64,000 nucleotides of DNA, taken from positions 1-64,000 of the forward strand of contig JAGVSM010001145.1 of the NCBI GenBank assembly GCA_022494885.1, read 5' to 3'. This document shows positions 54,601 to 58,159 of the stretch, one piece after another; position 1 is the stretch's first letter; the number at the start of each line of letters is the position of its first letter. Both the position numbers and the translations under genes were made by a program. The notes beneath the pieces were generated by a model. That model did no database searches. It was not told the origin of the DNA and saw nothing but the letters and a program-made list of their open reading frames with translations. Source of the DNA: Micrasema longulum. Its lineage: Eukaryota > Arthropoda > Insecta > Trichoptera > Brachycentridae.

Positions 54601-55756
54601 GCTCTTTTATTTAGTAGCTTAACTTCTAACTAGGGTTTTCCAAGCGCATGGCAGTTTGGACCATAGTTGTGTGAAATTACAGTAGTAGTTTTAAATTATT
54701 TTTTTAACACTAAACTTCCTCTGTATGTACAATTTATAATCTTCATTAACCATCAAATAAATAGGCAAGTCGATAAGCCGAATGAGAAGACAAACATTTG
54801 AGAATGCATGCTGACTGCAAATTAATTAAACTTTTCTAAATGTTAAATATTTTTTTCAATATAAAATTATCATAATACTGTTGGACTGATGTACATATGA
54901 GATGCCCAGCTTTCTAAATACTCAACACAGGTCCATAGATACTAGAAATATATTATTTTTAGTCCTTACCATGCAAAATTAAATGTGATCGAATGCCTAA
55001 ACCTGCATACAGGTATTATATATATCTTTAGATGTTTTAGTTATTTTTTTAATGCACCGCATATGATGCACATCGAGTATGATTTGATAACAGTACTCGA
55101 GATATTTCATTGCACTTTACCTGCTGTACTTACGCCTTAAATAGCACCGCACATTCTGAATTATAATTTGCTATAGAATATTTTATCTTTAAAGTTGTTT
55201 CAAATACTCAGAACTTACACTGCACATTCTGTTGAAAATGTAGTCTAAACAATAGAACATTCGATTACCGGTGGCTGTTCGCGAACCAACTCTGGCTATA
55301 CTCGCACTTGTCTGTGCGCGTACGGTGAGGACAGTGTGGGAACAGTCAGCGGTGCGAGGAATGATCCCAGTTAGCACTCGGAATGTTTAACAATAAAATG
55401 AACCTTATACAACATGGGATACTTTGCAGGTTGAGACCTTTACCGACATATTCAAACAATACCAAGCAGAGAAAACATTTTTTCCTACACGAATAAATAG
55501 GTCAGTAGGTAAATCCTTTTTATTTGATCACTTAATCACTTAGGGAGCTGATGTTACAAGTATGATATTGTTCCGTTGTTGCAGCATATCCAACTATCCA
55601 TCCTTCAACGACCACATTCACCCGCCGTCGCGCTTCTCCGACGACACGGAGTGCGAGGCGAAGGGGGGGGCGGGGGCGGGGGCCGCGCGGCCGCGTAGAA
55701 AGCGCGTCGCGGCGCACGGGAAGATGGCCAGGGAGACCTTCCAAATCAACGTTTGA
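18503..55756 (+). CDS. Dscam: Dscam-family cell adhesion receptor (Dscam2-like), C-terminal half, 22 exons
   Basis: Spliced gene, 5'-incomplete: the first exon in the window starts inside a codon, so Ig1-8 and the start codon lie to the left. Joining the 22 listed exons gives 3,528 in-frame bases after the leading partial codon (1,175 residues plus TGA), every junction is GT-AG and phase-compatible. Order of domains: Ig9, FnIII-1 to 4, Ig10, FnIII-5, FnIII-6, one TM helix, about 320-residue tail. This is the standard Dscam order (10 Ig, 6 FnIII, TM). Known family role: homophilic surface receptor in neurite self-avoidance and layer targeting, and in insects possibly immunity. Single TM exon, no duplicated exon arrays and the tail motifs PYATF, EYTKV, RFSDDTECE point to a Dscam2/3/4-type paralog rather than hypervariable Dscam1; the exact paralog is not resolved. 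Confidence 0.93.
18654..20367 (+). other. Intron 1-2 of the Dscam segment
   Basis: 1.7 kb. 18795-18830 shares gccgcatcctcgg and ccaccggttaaacctg with the minus strand of 29240-29275, a dispersed repeat. 19850-20205 looks like a LINE 3' UTR on the + strand (cacacgcaccctctccctct, then a tail aaataaataaataaatag) related to the UTR of 14170-14722. The rest is unassigned. Confidence 0.5.
20368..20518 (+). CDS. Dscam: Dscam exon 2: Ig9, second half
   Basis: Acceptor tttgcag ends at 20367, donor after 20518; ends on a codon boundary. Encodes YSIREQVLDDGMVSELGILH, then TYRQDTGTLTCFASNSFGQD and MVIQLIVQE. DTGTLTC supplies the second Ig cysteine with the usual D-x-G/A-x-x-x-C pattern. This segment is one of the most conserved in the Dscam family and is the best single anchor for the gene identity. 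It lies 1.7 kb downstream of the first half of the domain. Confidence 0.94.
20787..21118 (-). mobile_element. MITE family A copy
   Basis: Left end atgaggacgttcagtact, internal cttgtgacgtcactggcgga and aaatcattgcgctgataata, right end catgaacttttccatt. Ends are diverged but the order matches the intact copy at 31357-31756 in reverse. Confidence 0.65.
22138..22190 (+). repeat. Two consecutive short hairpins in an intron
   Basis: aacggtgt, loop gcct, acaccgtt form an 8-bp stem (22138-22157); then cttcac (22164-22169) pairs with gtgaag (22185-22190), extendable through a mismatch to about 10 bp. No further copy recognised in the window. Confidence 0.6.
22666..22795 (+). CDS. Dscam: Dscam exon 3: FnIII-1, first half
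   Basis: Acceptor ttcag ends at 22665, donor gtgag after 22795; in phase 0, out phase 1. Encodes VPEMPKNIRINDQQSRSIQI, then SWSQPYAGNSPIINYIVQYK. The VPE...P start, the SWSQP B/C-strand tryptophan and the NYIVQYK strand are the standard first half of a FnIII domain; the QQSRS-QISWSQP-AGNSPI pattern is typical of Dscam FnIII-1. Confidence 0.93.
22796..25302 (+). other. Intron 3-4 of the Dscam segment
   Basis: 2.5 kb, AT-rich. Besides the LINE fragment near 23.0 kb, 24330-24606 looks like a LINE 3' UTR on the + strand ending in aatgaataaataaaataaat. The remainder holds no recognisable element. Confidence 0.5.
23000..23150 (+). mobile_element. LINE fragment with C-terminal zinc-knuckle-like motif
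   Basis: A + frame reads LRNDDYCPCDDISSQSIEHL then LFQCPFFSLKRHNLEAEC: the C-x-C...E-x-x-HLLF-x-C pattern found after the RT in R1/Jockey/LOA-type LINEs. Short and truncated; a 9-bp hairpin ggcctgttg...caacaggcc at 23474-23499 may belong to its 3' UTR. Confidence 0.6.
25303..25470 (+). CDS. Dscam: Dscam exon 4: FnIII-1, second half
   Basis: Acceptor ttgatttcag ends at 25302, donor after 25470; 168 bases, phase 1 on both sides. Encodes WLSQPQKVVVPGSSTTATVQ then NLRPAKSYHLRIIAENRLGM and SEPSQVIPVTTLEE. NLRPAKSYHLRI is the FnIII L-x-P-x-x-x-Y strand, ENRLGMSEPS the F-G turn. Length divisible by three with symmetric phase means that skipping it would keep frame but destroy the domain. Confidence 0.93.
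26140..26810 (-). mobile_element. LINE reverse-transcriptase C-terminal fragment
   Basis: Minus-strand translation: SKFVFDNHMANIKYKSQKIL then GFIHRATKPLKKHQSSIKLY and NSLVRSKMEYGSTIWNSHYI. The upstream part reads NVDKCYTIKFTKTQ with one stop. This is the post-RT region of a CR1/Jockey-type LINE (LYNSLVRSKMEYGS-IW). Truncated on both sides. Confidence 0.75.
26942..26984 (-). ncRNA. Hammerhead-ribozyme-like core, left arm
   Basis: On the minus strand: stem I 5' strand ccagt, core ctcgaaga, stem II tcgc-gaaa-gcga, then gaaa, ccggtc and stem I 3' strand actgg. The canonical core is CUGANGA...GAAA, so this copy has one extra base (CUcGAAGA). Penelope-like elements are known to carry hammerhead motifs at their ends. 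Confidence 0.45.
27122..27285. repeat. About 55-bp tandem repeat at the centre of the inverted repeat
   Basis: Roughly three units, each with attttaatgagtttaagtta and gcaatgaattgatagtaatg. The last unit turns into the reverse-complement arm (tttaaaatagcatcatatca). The repeat is at the junction of the two Penelope-type ends. Confidence 0.85.
27424..27466 (+). ncRNA. Hammerhead-ribozyme-like core, right arm
   Basis: Same arrangement as 26942-26984 on the + strand: ctagt, ctcgaaga, tcgcgaaagcga hairpin, gaaaccggtc, actgg. Stem I keeps pairing through a G-U wobble (ctagt/actgg), a small hint of constraint. Core has the same extra base. Confidence 0.45.
28221..28351 (+). CDS. Dscam: Dscam exon 5: FnIII-2, first half
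   Basis: Acceptor tttcattag ends at 28220, donor after 28351; phase 1 to 0. Encodes VPSGAPLDIRAEAKSSTELV then VTWEPPQRDMWNGNLLGYYV and GSKQ. The VPSGAP start, VTWEPP and NGNLLGYYVG are hallmark positions of Dscam FnIII-2. Its flanking introns carry LINE, Penelope and MITE debris but the exon itself is intact. Confidence 0.94.
28560..29170 (-). mobile_element. LINE reverse-transcriptase fragment
   Basis: Minus-strand translation in shifting frames: FDTVDHDVLLNNLYEIGYSD, YLQNKNQYVSYG, a damaged PQG box, LFSIFINNI and RFLLFADDLKLFLKVTTSDD (catalytic DD), then NVSKCSVTSFTRAQK. Same family as 34746-35815. Frameshifted and 5'-truncated; lies in the intron just before exon 6. Confidence 0.8.
29312..29519 (+). 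CDS. Dscam: Dscam exon 6: FnIII-2, second half
   Basis: Acceptor tttacatag ends at 29311, donor gtaac after 29519; phase 0 to 1. Encodes VDVNLTNAVSMSPQQNYNFK, then a GQHGGGQTILVGLERFSTYS stretch and IIVQAYNTRGSGPASHPVTA. LERFSTYSIIVQAYN is the FnIII E-F strand core. NLT is a potential N-glycosylation sequon. Confidence 0.92.
29890..30475 (+). mobile_element. Probable solo LTR
   Basis: A 0.6-kb GC-richer block inserted in Penelope-type DNA. It has a promoter/terminator-like core: ttgtataaatatgtgcacat followed by gaaaaataaagacatcga, then a C-rich stretch (ctctgcccgattacttcgcc). This layout is that of an LTR. No clean terminal dinucleotides or target duplication were resolved, and no internal retroviral-type genes are present. 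Confidence 0.4.
30476..30874 (-). pseudogene. Penelope-like element, GIY-YIG endonuclease fragment
   Basis: Open minus-strand frame of 132 codons: GRTF-like SRTFKTKVKEHMRCLKN, then FEFAEHILTNSHSFNFEDGI and LNYFEILEIRKAVNKNKNF. The R-TFKT-x-VKEH, AEHIL-x-x-x-H and LN-FE-LEI spacing is that of the Penelope C-terminal endonuclease. The segment before EHM is only partly preserved and the RT domain is absent. Confidence 0.7.
31357..31756 (+). mobile_element. MITE family A, best-preserved copy (400 bp)
   Basis: Left end aatgaggaagttcagtg, right end ctaaagttcctcatt: inverted termini. Internal hallmarks: tattatcagcgctatgattt, gaaataactccgcgtgagac, two tgacgtca-like sites (gacgtcag, gtgacgtcat), tttttaccgagcgcaag and tttcccgtagggc. 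No coding capacity. Other copies listed at 14850, 16206, 17080, 17334, 20787, 34290 and 60303. Confidence 0.8.
31801..31947 (+). CDS. Dscam: Dscam exon 7: FnIII-3, first half
   Basis: Acceptor gtttccag ends at 31800, donor gtaag after 31947; 147 bases, phase 1 on both sides. Encodes VPSLPPDNIHCSVESSQKIQ then VNWESPPLSGRNGIIQGYKV and FYTPLQEWY. VPSLPPDNI and NG-IIQGYKV-FY are the usual Dscam FnIII-3 signature. The acceptor lies only 45 bases to the right of a MITE right end (31756). Confidence 0.92.
32050..32205 (+). CDS. Dscam: Dscam exon 8: FnIII-3, second half
   Basis: Acceptor gttttccag ends at 32049, donor after 32205; 156 bases, phase 1 on both sides. Encodes KEDHATKQTSQLRTMLNGLK then RFTNYSISVAGFTGAGDGAK and SHPVYCHTQED. 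LNGLKRFTNYSISV is the FnIII L-x-x-x-T-x-Y strand. The intron before it is only 102 bases, the shortest in the window. Confidence 0.93.
32531..32697. mobile_element. Foldback MITE, copy 1
   Basis: Termini agctagggtttt and aaaccctagct, flanked on both sides by tta (a possible 3-bp target duplication, as in PIF/Harbinger elements). Internally a 17-bp perfect stem ctaggaaaacggtgtta (32547-32563) with an 11-base loop. The inverted partner copy is at 42613-42772. Confidence 0.75.
33072..33335 (-). mobile_element. tRNA-derived SINE, near full length
   Basis: Minus strand: tRNA-like head (cctcgcggtgtaatggtcag, A box; gggttcgattcctgac, B box), then tttcatagtccttggactgg, gctgcgattggtgtaccaat and cctatgcacctttaggtgcg. 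One of two nearly complete copies in the window and a good family reference. Confidence 0.8.
33904..34043 (+). CDS. Dscam: Dscam exon 9: FnIII-4, first half
   Basis: Acceptor tatatag ends at 33903, donor gtacgg after 34043; phase 1 to 0. Encodes VPSAPADIKAVVSSANKILV then SWLPPSSANGILVGYTFYMS and IIEDGRE. VP-APADIK and SWLPP...NG are characteristic of Dscam FnIII-4. Confidence 0.93.
34290..35930 (+). mobile_element. MITE family A copy split by a LINE
   Basis: Left part: catt-actatgatttttaaagt, cacctgtgacgtcagtgg, gacgtttcaaagcagttc. Right part: gagaaactttgcagtac, tgtaatttttacccc, ttcctgtagcactgaacttc. The two halves fit the family consensus once the LINE 34746-35815 is removed. Left terminus itself is not clear. 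Confidence 0.65.
34746..35815 (+). mobile_element. LINE fragment from RT box to 3' tail
   Basis: + strand translation begins at VPQGPNLGPLLFSIF, continues LRSLLFADDLKLFLRVKTLD and KCSVMSFTRAHKTLFF, then a damaged C-terminal half (YYPWLYPTEFLQGILGYSSL, FYVPDFRQRQHRLFHIP) and an AT-rich UTR ending aaataaataatg near 35805. Several stops and frameshifts. 5' truncation at the RT PQG box; same family as 28560-29170. Confidence 0.8.
36064..36220 (+). CDS. Dscam: Dscam exon 10: FnIII-4, second half
   Basis: Acceptor tgtttag ends at 36063, donor gtaatc after 36220; phase 0 to 1. Encodes EGTHKRILSPNTEAHETVRL then QEAATHQFWLTASTKIGEGD and STRVVTILPGEK. HQFWLTASTKIGEG is a strongly family-specific segment of FnIII-4, immediately before Ig10. 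Confidence 0.93.
36343..36955 (-). mobile_element. CR1/Jockey-like LINE 3' end
   Basis: Minus strand translation: KRHLLGLENRRLLVLHDILS then GHLDSPALMSEISLNVPGYR and TRHTSSSLYHVPAVRTNYAQ, followed by a UTR with a Ca-rich tract (cacccactcacccaccccct on the minus strand) and a tail ending ttattggggatatcaacag on the + strand. Reverse-orientation relative of 14170-14722. 5'-truncated. Confidence 0.8.
37044..37650 (+). mobile_element. Probable solo LTR or LTR fragment
   Basis: A block of higher GC than its surroundings starting with tgtaacgtacgggttaccat, a typical Gypsy-type LTR start, with a polyadenylation-like aggacggaataaaacgagg at 37301-37319. A 114-codon open frame inside it shows no domain. 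No target duplication resolved; the end is uncertain. Confidence 0.45.
38152..38329 (+). CDS. Dscam: Dscam exon 11: Ig10, first half
   Basis: Acceptor gattttag ends at 38151, donor gtatat after 38329; phase 1 to 2. Encodes VPARITSFGRKVITPWKENI then SLPCHKVGIPQPSTVWRQQG and NPMEPSTRKNVTADGTLII. VPARI-SFG marks the FnIII-4/Ig10 boundary; LPC gives the first cysteine, VWRQQG the core tryptophan. NIS and NVT are potential N-glycosylation sites. Confidence 0.93.
38330..39417 (+). other. Intron 11-12 of the Dscam segment
   Basis: 1.1 kb; the right two thirds is a minus-strand retroelement-like stretch (38830-39410). 38390-38640 is unassigned. Confidence 0.5.
38830..39410 (-). mobile_element. Retroelement fragment, possibly a GIY-YIG tail
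   Basis: The minus strand around 38940-39070 reads FFFEPIILGRPKSQQTRLVK then EAIGIYKHPDNISRGDRM. E-A-I-x-I-x-KHP-x-N-x-x-R-x-D is an ending often found after GIY-YIG endonuclease domains in arthropod retroelements. The upstream part (39190-39400) has open frames without a recognisable domain. Assignment is tentative. Confidence 0.35.
39418..39608 (+). CDS. Dscam: Dscam exon 12: Ig10, second half, fused to start of FnIII-5
   Basis: Acceptor attacag ends at 39417, donor gttagt after 39608; phase 2 to 1. Encodes VTQHTDTGNYTCTVDNSNGR then DEITYQVQVKVPPQPPTLSV and LESHADSIHLQWADQGDGGS. DTGNYTC gives the second Ig cysteine; VKVPPQPP begins FnIII-5 and LQWADQGDGG is its B-C region. The domain boundary is inside the exon, unlike the other domain joins. 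The acceptor is directly preceded by an unrelated minus-strand repeat (39066-39410). Confidence 0.92.
42508..42975 (-). mobile_element. tRNA-SINE interrupted by a foldback MITE
   Basis: Minus-strand SINE: right side carries the tRNA-like head (reverse of gaaatcgaacccgagacctc), left side the tail (tgcaccattaggtgcgga in reverse). It is interrupted after the SINE word atcagtctta by 42613-42815. The flanking SINE sequence resumes at cagtaccagtccagggacta. Confidence 0.8.
42613..42772. mobile_element. Foldback MITE, copy 2, nested in a SINE
   Basis: Left end agctagggtttcctaggaca; carries the same 17-bp stem as copy 1 (ctaggaaaacggtgtta, 42715-42731, partner 42743-42759). In inverted orientation relative to 32531-32697. 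Its right terminus is degraded; related sequence may extend to about 42815. Confidence 0.75.
43325..43510 (+). CDS. Dscam: Dscam exon 13: FnIII-5, second half
   Basis: Acceptor tatttcag ends at 43324, donor gtaac after 43510; 186 bases, phase 1 both sides. Encodes YVINYKRDSGDWEELQTEAG then TTERVLGGLWCGTRYQLYIT and AYNIIGTGLPCDIVNAYTKG. GLWCGTRYQLYITAYNIIGTG is typical of Dscam FnIII-5 (the cysteine in L-CGT is family-specific). It follows the longest intron in the window (3.7 kb). Confidence 0.93.
43947..44083 (+). CDS. Dscam: Dscam exon 14: FnIII-6, first half
   Basis: Acceptor ttcacag ends at 43946, donor gtcag after 44083; phase 1 to 0. Encodes VPVKPKHSQMITVNATVVTV then WLDSWGDGGCGILYFVIEYR and EHSHSQ. 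WLDSWGDGGCGILYFVIEYR matches the W..NGC-ILYFV-QYR pattern of Dscam FnIII-6. Confidence 0.93.
44270..44390 (+). mobile_element. tRNA-SINE head with internal duplication
   Basis: tatggtgtagtcgttggcac and a B box ttcgatttcaagcagggtcg, then gacatgaaatatttatttaa as in the SINE family. Between the boxes there is an inverted pair, gaatcgaaccacgaatggtt followed by cgattt, suggesting local rearrangement. Confidence 0.5.
44715..45340 (+). mobile_element. RTE-like 3' UTR remnant
   Basis: Begins aactagcggacctgacggac and gttgtcctgcccaaacg, ends with ggttaagccgtttaggagga, gttcggtgacat and a tatatatata tail. These are the two ends commonly seen on RTE-type 3' UTR copies in insects. No coding sequence. The preceding 44640-44690 is another LINE-UTR word (aacgcccagagggct). 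Confidence 0.6.
45857..46013 (+). CDS. Dscam: Dscam exon 15: FnIII-6, second half
   Basis: Acceptor cttacag ends at 45856, donor gtaaa after 46013; phase 0 to 1. Encodes WRMVSNTVQATERVFSVPGL then SSSTQYHLKITAHNNAGFAV and ALYNFTTHSAAG. LSSSTQYHLKITAHNNAG is the FnIII F-strand region; YNFTTHS leads into the membrane-proximal stalk. NFT is a potential glycosylation site. Confidence 0.92.
46075..46150 (+). mobile_element. tRNA-like SINE head remnant
   Basis: tggttaaatggctaagattt and cctggttcgattcctggtgt resemble A and B boxes. Acceptor ends do not pair, so this is a SINE relic rather than a tRNA gene. Confidence 0.4.
46262..46500 (-). mobile_element. LINE 3' UTR fragment
   Basis: Near-identical to the start of 50620-51080: cggcctaagccaattacaac, agttacatgaagaaacata, aagaaactgaacaaaaagaa. 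Minus orientation; only the UTR end is kept. Confidence 0.75.
46569..46666. repeat. Head-to-head Penelope-type ends with hammerhead-like cores
   Basis: Minus strand of 46569-46602 reads cctgaataaagcaatgcgtt followed by gccgaaactagttt; + strand 46629-46666 reads cctgaagagggcaatgtatt followed by gccgaaattaattgat. The two are inverted relatives. The right one has the exact hammerhead core CUGAAGA, a ggcaa/ttgcc stem II and GAAA. Between them is a 26-base spacer. Confidence 0.6.
47018..47164 (+). CDS. Dscam: Dscam exon 16: juxtamembrane stalk and transmembrane helix
   Basis: Donor gtaag after 47164. The acceptor is a tandem site, CAG ending at 47017 and TAG ending at 47020, both in frame; the CAG-proximal start is listed because CAG acceptors are preferred. 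Encodes HVPDLSPPVSHSSDKPFYSN, then a hydrophobic helix of about 22 residues (VILPVTLSLLVLTALVALVL and LI) followed by the stop-transfer RRSS. Only one such TM exon is visible in the window, whereas hypervariable insect Dscam1 has two. Confidence 0.92.
47547..47714 (+). CDS. Dscam: Dscam exon 17: cytoplasmic tail 1
   Basis: Acceptor tttccag ends at 47546, donor gtagtc after 47714; 168 bases, phase 1 both sides. Encodes ELSSGSCGSQAAIGDSPSLA then RLQNKQNREAAAIPGAAPPR and GRQPAPPNHYKGEGN. The Ala/Pro-rich PPRGRQPAPP segment could act as an SH3 ligand (inference). More GC-rich than the surrounding introns. Symmetric phase makes it a candidate cassette exon. Confidence 0.87.
48296..48465 (+). CDS. 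Dscam: Dscam exon 18: cytoplasmic tail 2 with PYATF motif
   Basis: Acceptor attacag ends at 48295, donor gtgag after 48465; phase 1 to 0. Encodes EYMEDICPYATFQLNKPAYS, then tyrosine-rich ESSYSGNVYSGPYHSVRGSF and VYHDVKPGQGDKFGMGH. The E-D-I-C/S-PYATFQL block is conserved in insect Dscam tails and is a plausible phosphotyrosine/SH2 docking site. Seven tyrosines occur in 57 residues. Confidence 0.92.
48870..48942 (+). CDS. Dscam: Dscam exon 19: cytoplasmic tail 3, short
   Basis: Acceptor tttttccag ends at 48869, donor gtaag after 48942; 73 bases, phase 0 to 1. Encodes SKEPEYTKVRRKGSKLRDPH then SESQ. EYTKV resembles an immunoreceptor-type Y-x-x-V docking motif followed by a basic cluster (RRKGSK). 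It is the smallest coding exon in the window, and both neighbouring exons are needed to keep frame. Confidence 0.88.
49757..49918 (-). mobile_element. tRNA-SINE body, head missing
   Basis: Minus-orientation copy with ctaatggtgcataaggcact, cggtacaccaatcgcagtgt, gatgatcagtcttacgcttc and ggtaccagtccagggactat. Stops before the tRNA-like head. Confidence 0.75.
50018..50272 (-). mobile_element. tRNA-derived SINE, near full length
   Basis: Best copy of the family: attggtacaccaatcgcagc, gatgatcagtcttacgcttt, cagtccagggattatgaaat and the head (reverse of gggaatcgaacccgaggcct, gctgaccactacaccacgaa). It abuts a second SINE family on its right. Confidence 0.85.
50330..50480 (-). mobile_element. Second tRNA-derived SINE family
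   Basis: Shares with 59150-59250 the unit aatcgagttgtgg, the B-box-like tttgaacctgggacctttgg (reverse: ccaaaggtcccaggttcaaa) and the palindromic ggaccaaaggtcc-like core. Minus orientation here. Confidence 0.6.
50620..51080 (-). mobile_element. CR1/Jockey-like LINE 3' fragment
   Basis: Minus strand has an 89-codon frame: TEMDLIWIFKILNALSDVPS then LLQSISFHVPNRVTRSQNLL and FYAPMSRMCRLVNSSHDLEF, the post-RT C-terminus of a LINE (R-R-x-x-x-DL-x-x-x-FK-x-LN). UTR follows toward 50620. Same family as 3835-4395 and 46262-46500. Confidence 0.8.
51270..51820. mobile_element. hAT-like foldback element with LINE insertion
   Basis: Termini cagggcttcgattacaatgg and its partner ccattgtaatcgaggccctg, with inverted homology of about 45 bases. 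A second, inner inverted pair (ggtaacctgtaattgaatat near 51543; ttcaattataggttacggat near 51690) makes it a foldback. 51345-51515 looks like a LINE 3' tail (tctgaataaaataaaataaa), a later insertion. A related end occurs at 18827 (gggcctcgattatgatggga). No 8-bp target duplication resolved. Confidence 0.7.
52154..52354 (+). CDS. Dscam: Dscam exon 20: cytoplasmic tail 4, acidic
   Basis: Acceptor gttgcag ends at 52153, donor gtaat after 52354; 201 bases, phase 1 both sides. Encodes SDNLGSTDSEVKKILTLHLP then ISEYDTRDEGDDMSEEEEEA and SDASPAPESGYQGHRRHRDS. The acidic run is encoded by a GAG tandem tract (52256-52270), a possible length-variable microsatellite. SD/SE sites fit casein kinase 2 (inference). 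Preceded by a 3.2-kb intron filled with SINE, LINE and foldback elements. Confidence 0.9.
52355..53915 (+). other. Intron 20-21 of the Dscam segment
   Basis: 1.6 kb AT-rich. 52985-53025 includes cactgaacttcctcattgtg, a MITE family A-like right end without a clear partner. Words near 53600-53640 and 53790-53840 (attcttgtatattcaataga; tattgaacatacaagaact) form a loose inverted repeat about 200 bases apart. Confidence 0.45.
53916..54126 (+). CDS. Dscam: Dscam exon 21: cytoplasmic tail 5, GC-rich Gly/Arg/Ser exon
   Basis: Acceptor ttcag ends at 53915, donor gtgag after 54126; phase 1 to 2. Encodes GASVDVSSSSSETSLGAGGG, then a Gly/Arg/Ala run and RRHVRSSSGYSSHNDETTF. Long G and GGC runs make it by far the most GC-rich piece of the window, in sharp contrast to its AT-rich introns. 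A second in-frame acceptor (TAG ending at 53921) would shorten it by two codons. The frame is confirmed by the next exon, so the low-complexity content is real coding DNA rather than a repeat. Confidence 0.87.
54127..55584 (+). other. Intron 21-22 of the Dscam segment
   Basis: 1.5 kb AT-rich with homopolymer runs (54310-54390). 55255-55340 is less AT-rich but shows no exon signals that fit the flanking phases. No element recognised. Confidence 0.5.
55585..55756 (+). CDS. Dscam: Dscam exon 22: tail end, stop codon, PDZ-like C-terminus
   Basis: Acceptor gttgcag ends at 55584; TGA at 55754-55756. Encodes SISNYPSFNDHIHPPSRFSD then DTECEAKGGAGAGAARPRRK and RVAAHGKMARETFQINV. RFSDDTECE is a phosphosite-like acidic motif. 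The terminus Q-I-N-V has hydrophobic residues at positions 0 and -2, a class II PDZ ligand pattern; a C-terminal PDZ ligand is known for vertebrate DSCAM, so this is a reasonable functional inference. Confidence 0.92.
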
Positions 55757-56793
55757 GTGAGCGAGTATACATAATCTTACGAGGACAGGTTTTATAATGT
55801 CCCAAGTGAAGTGCATGAAGGGCATTGTGAACATTTTATTTATAAGATAAATAACACAATACGAACGGGGTAATGTACCTATGTGTATGTGTATTTTAAA
55901 GAATTTCATAGTTTTGTAAAAGTAACAAATAACGTTATACATACTGTTTTTAAGTAGCTAACTCCTGAAGTGCAAGCTATTCCAGAAAATGAGTTTGACA
56001 ATGTGAAATCGTTTTTTATTTTTAAAATTAAAGCCCAGTGGAAGTATATGTAATGTACTGCGTATATATTACAATACTTGATGAAAAAATAGCCGTCGGT
56101 AATTCAAGTTAGGTAAACAGATTTCTTTGAGATGTTCACTTCTAAGTTAGATTTACAATGAGGATCATCCGAGAGGTTTGAAACGGATTCGTTTACAATG
56201 AATTTACGAATATTTAAATAGAAATATTCCGAGTTATCAAAAATTTATCTTAGAGTTTAAGCATGTATATTGATTTTATCCATTAAATATCTACGTGTAT
56301 ATAATAAGTACGTCGTTACAAAGAGGAATCGATGATAATAATATGGTGGACGGTGTACTTTAGTGGCCCTAGGCGACAATTTACTGGAACTTTAGTATGA
56401 TGGTCTTGTGCCTTGGCGATTGAAAGAATCAGAAAAGACAATATACTAATCGAGCATCAATCATTCAATATCATTCCGTTCTTTATGTTCTACCGACCGA
56501 TTTCAGTCTAACTCGAGTGGACGACATGGAATTACCATTATTATCAACATAACCATATTGCCAATTTTATTTAAGACATTCAAACTACGACTGATGATCC
56601 ACTTCTCGGATAGTTAATTTGTTAGAGTTTAACGACTGTTAGTAAAACGTAACCTATTTATATCACGCTTAAGTTCCGATATCAATAAGACGTCATTTTT
56701 ACAAATAGCATTTTACACAATACGTAGATTCACTCATTTAGTTATGATAATAAATTGACAGCGTTGTTTCCTATATATTACATTGTAAATAAA
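55757..56793 (+). other. Probable 3' UTR of the Dscam gene
   Basis: AT-rich non-coding DNA immediately after the stop codon with no repeat that I recognise. AATAAA hexamers occur at 56749-56754 and 56788-56793, and another at 57418-57423. In DNA this AT-rich such hexamers arise by chance, so the actual cleavage site cannot be fixed from sequence alone. Confidence 0.45.
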
Positions 56794-57773
56794 TTTATAT
56801 CCATAGGTTATGCCTAGTCAAAGACGAATGTACATAATATTATTCGGCTCATAAAATTTCACACAAAACATCGAGCCATTAAAAATTTAGAATTACTTTA
56901 TACTTATAATATATAAATCACAAAGTTAGATAAATGATTTAATACATACCAGTAATTCTTTCTACGGTGGACTTAAATTAAATTAACTTCACAGTTCCAC
57001 TTGCCGAGTAATTTTACCAGATTTTATGTAATCTTTTTAATGTGACGAAGCTAGCAGATGACAATACACAATAATAATTGGTCTATCACACAAAAATATT
57101 AAAATTAACTTAATTCGTTGACAAAAGATGTGAAGTTTAAAATGTGTTACAAAATTTATTGAAATACCTTCTCTCAGGTGGATTTCATCTAGGAAAATAT
57201 TTTTACATAAGTATTTTAATAAGTGTTTTATAATATGTGTGGAACACAAATATTTCAAAAGTAAACATATTTTTAATCGCTTAAATCGTGTCCTTATTCA
57301 ACTATTTCAATTCTCTTTCTGTACCTTTTCTGATTGATACAGTCAATATGTATGTTGAATCATTTAGGGCCAGTTGAATCACAAAAAGTTTGTTGCAAAA
57401 ACAAAATGGGTTATATGAATAAAGTAACATAAAACATTACTTTTTGTGGTGCAATTGGCCTTCAAAGTGCCAAAATGATTATTTTTATTAATTATTTGAA
57501 CTGTTTGTATTCAAAAACCCTTGAAATTTGATACACAAATAATTATTATATAAAAAATAGGTACCTATATATTAAATACACATTACGTACCTACAAGAAA
57601 TTTCCACCTTGTAAATAATATGCCATTTGTTTTTTATACATTTAAATGCATTTCTTCTTTTTACTATTGTTAACAATTAGAATAAAATCTACTTGAATGT
57701 CTTTTATTACATTTGCTGATTTTTAACGCACACATAGACCATATTAAAAATAAACCGAGGTGTGACTATATAA
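56794..57773. other. AT-rich DNA downstream of the gene
   Basis: Could be an extended 3' UTR or intergenic DNA. Holds a loose inverted repeat (ggccagttgaatcacaaaaa near 57369 and ttttgtggtgcaattggcc near 57443) and nothing else I recognise. Confidence 0.45.
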
Positions 57774-57775
57774 TA

Positions 57776-58155
57776 TACAGGATGTTTGATAGGGGGTGGA
57801 AGAAAAAAAATGGTTGATAGATAGGTTGATAGATAGGCTATTCGGAACAAATTTACCATAGTGGTTCGTCCCCAAATGTCACAATTTTTTTGTTAAGCTT
57901 TTTTAAATTTTTGTTGTCATTTTCCCAGATGTTGGTCTTGGGCCGTTAATAAAAAAAACTTAGGCTTGTATCAGCTCCAAATATATATATTTTTAAAAGG
58001 CATAAGACCAAAATCTGAGAAAATGACAGAAAAAATATTTTTAAAATTGTAATAATAAATTGGTGACATATAGAGACCGGCCACTAGAGAAAATTTGTTC
58101 CAAATGGCCACCTCTATCCACCATTTTTTTTCTACTCTATACCAAACATTCCGTA
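57776..58155. mobile_element. Mariner-type MITE with TA target duplication
   Basis: 380 bp. Left end tacaggatgtttgatagggg, right end tataccaaacattccgta, imperfect inverted repeats that also share gtggaagaaaaaaaatggtt versus atccaccatttttttt. Flanked by TA on both sides. No transposase frame. Confidence 0.8.
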
Positions 58156-58159
58156 TATG

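Noticed and set aside
18503..55756. Hypervariable Dscam1-type exon arrays
   Set aside because: No tandem duplicated alternative exons and only one transmembrane exon are present in the window; arrays for Ig2, Ig3 and Ig7 would in any case lie to the left.
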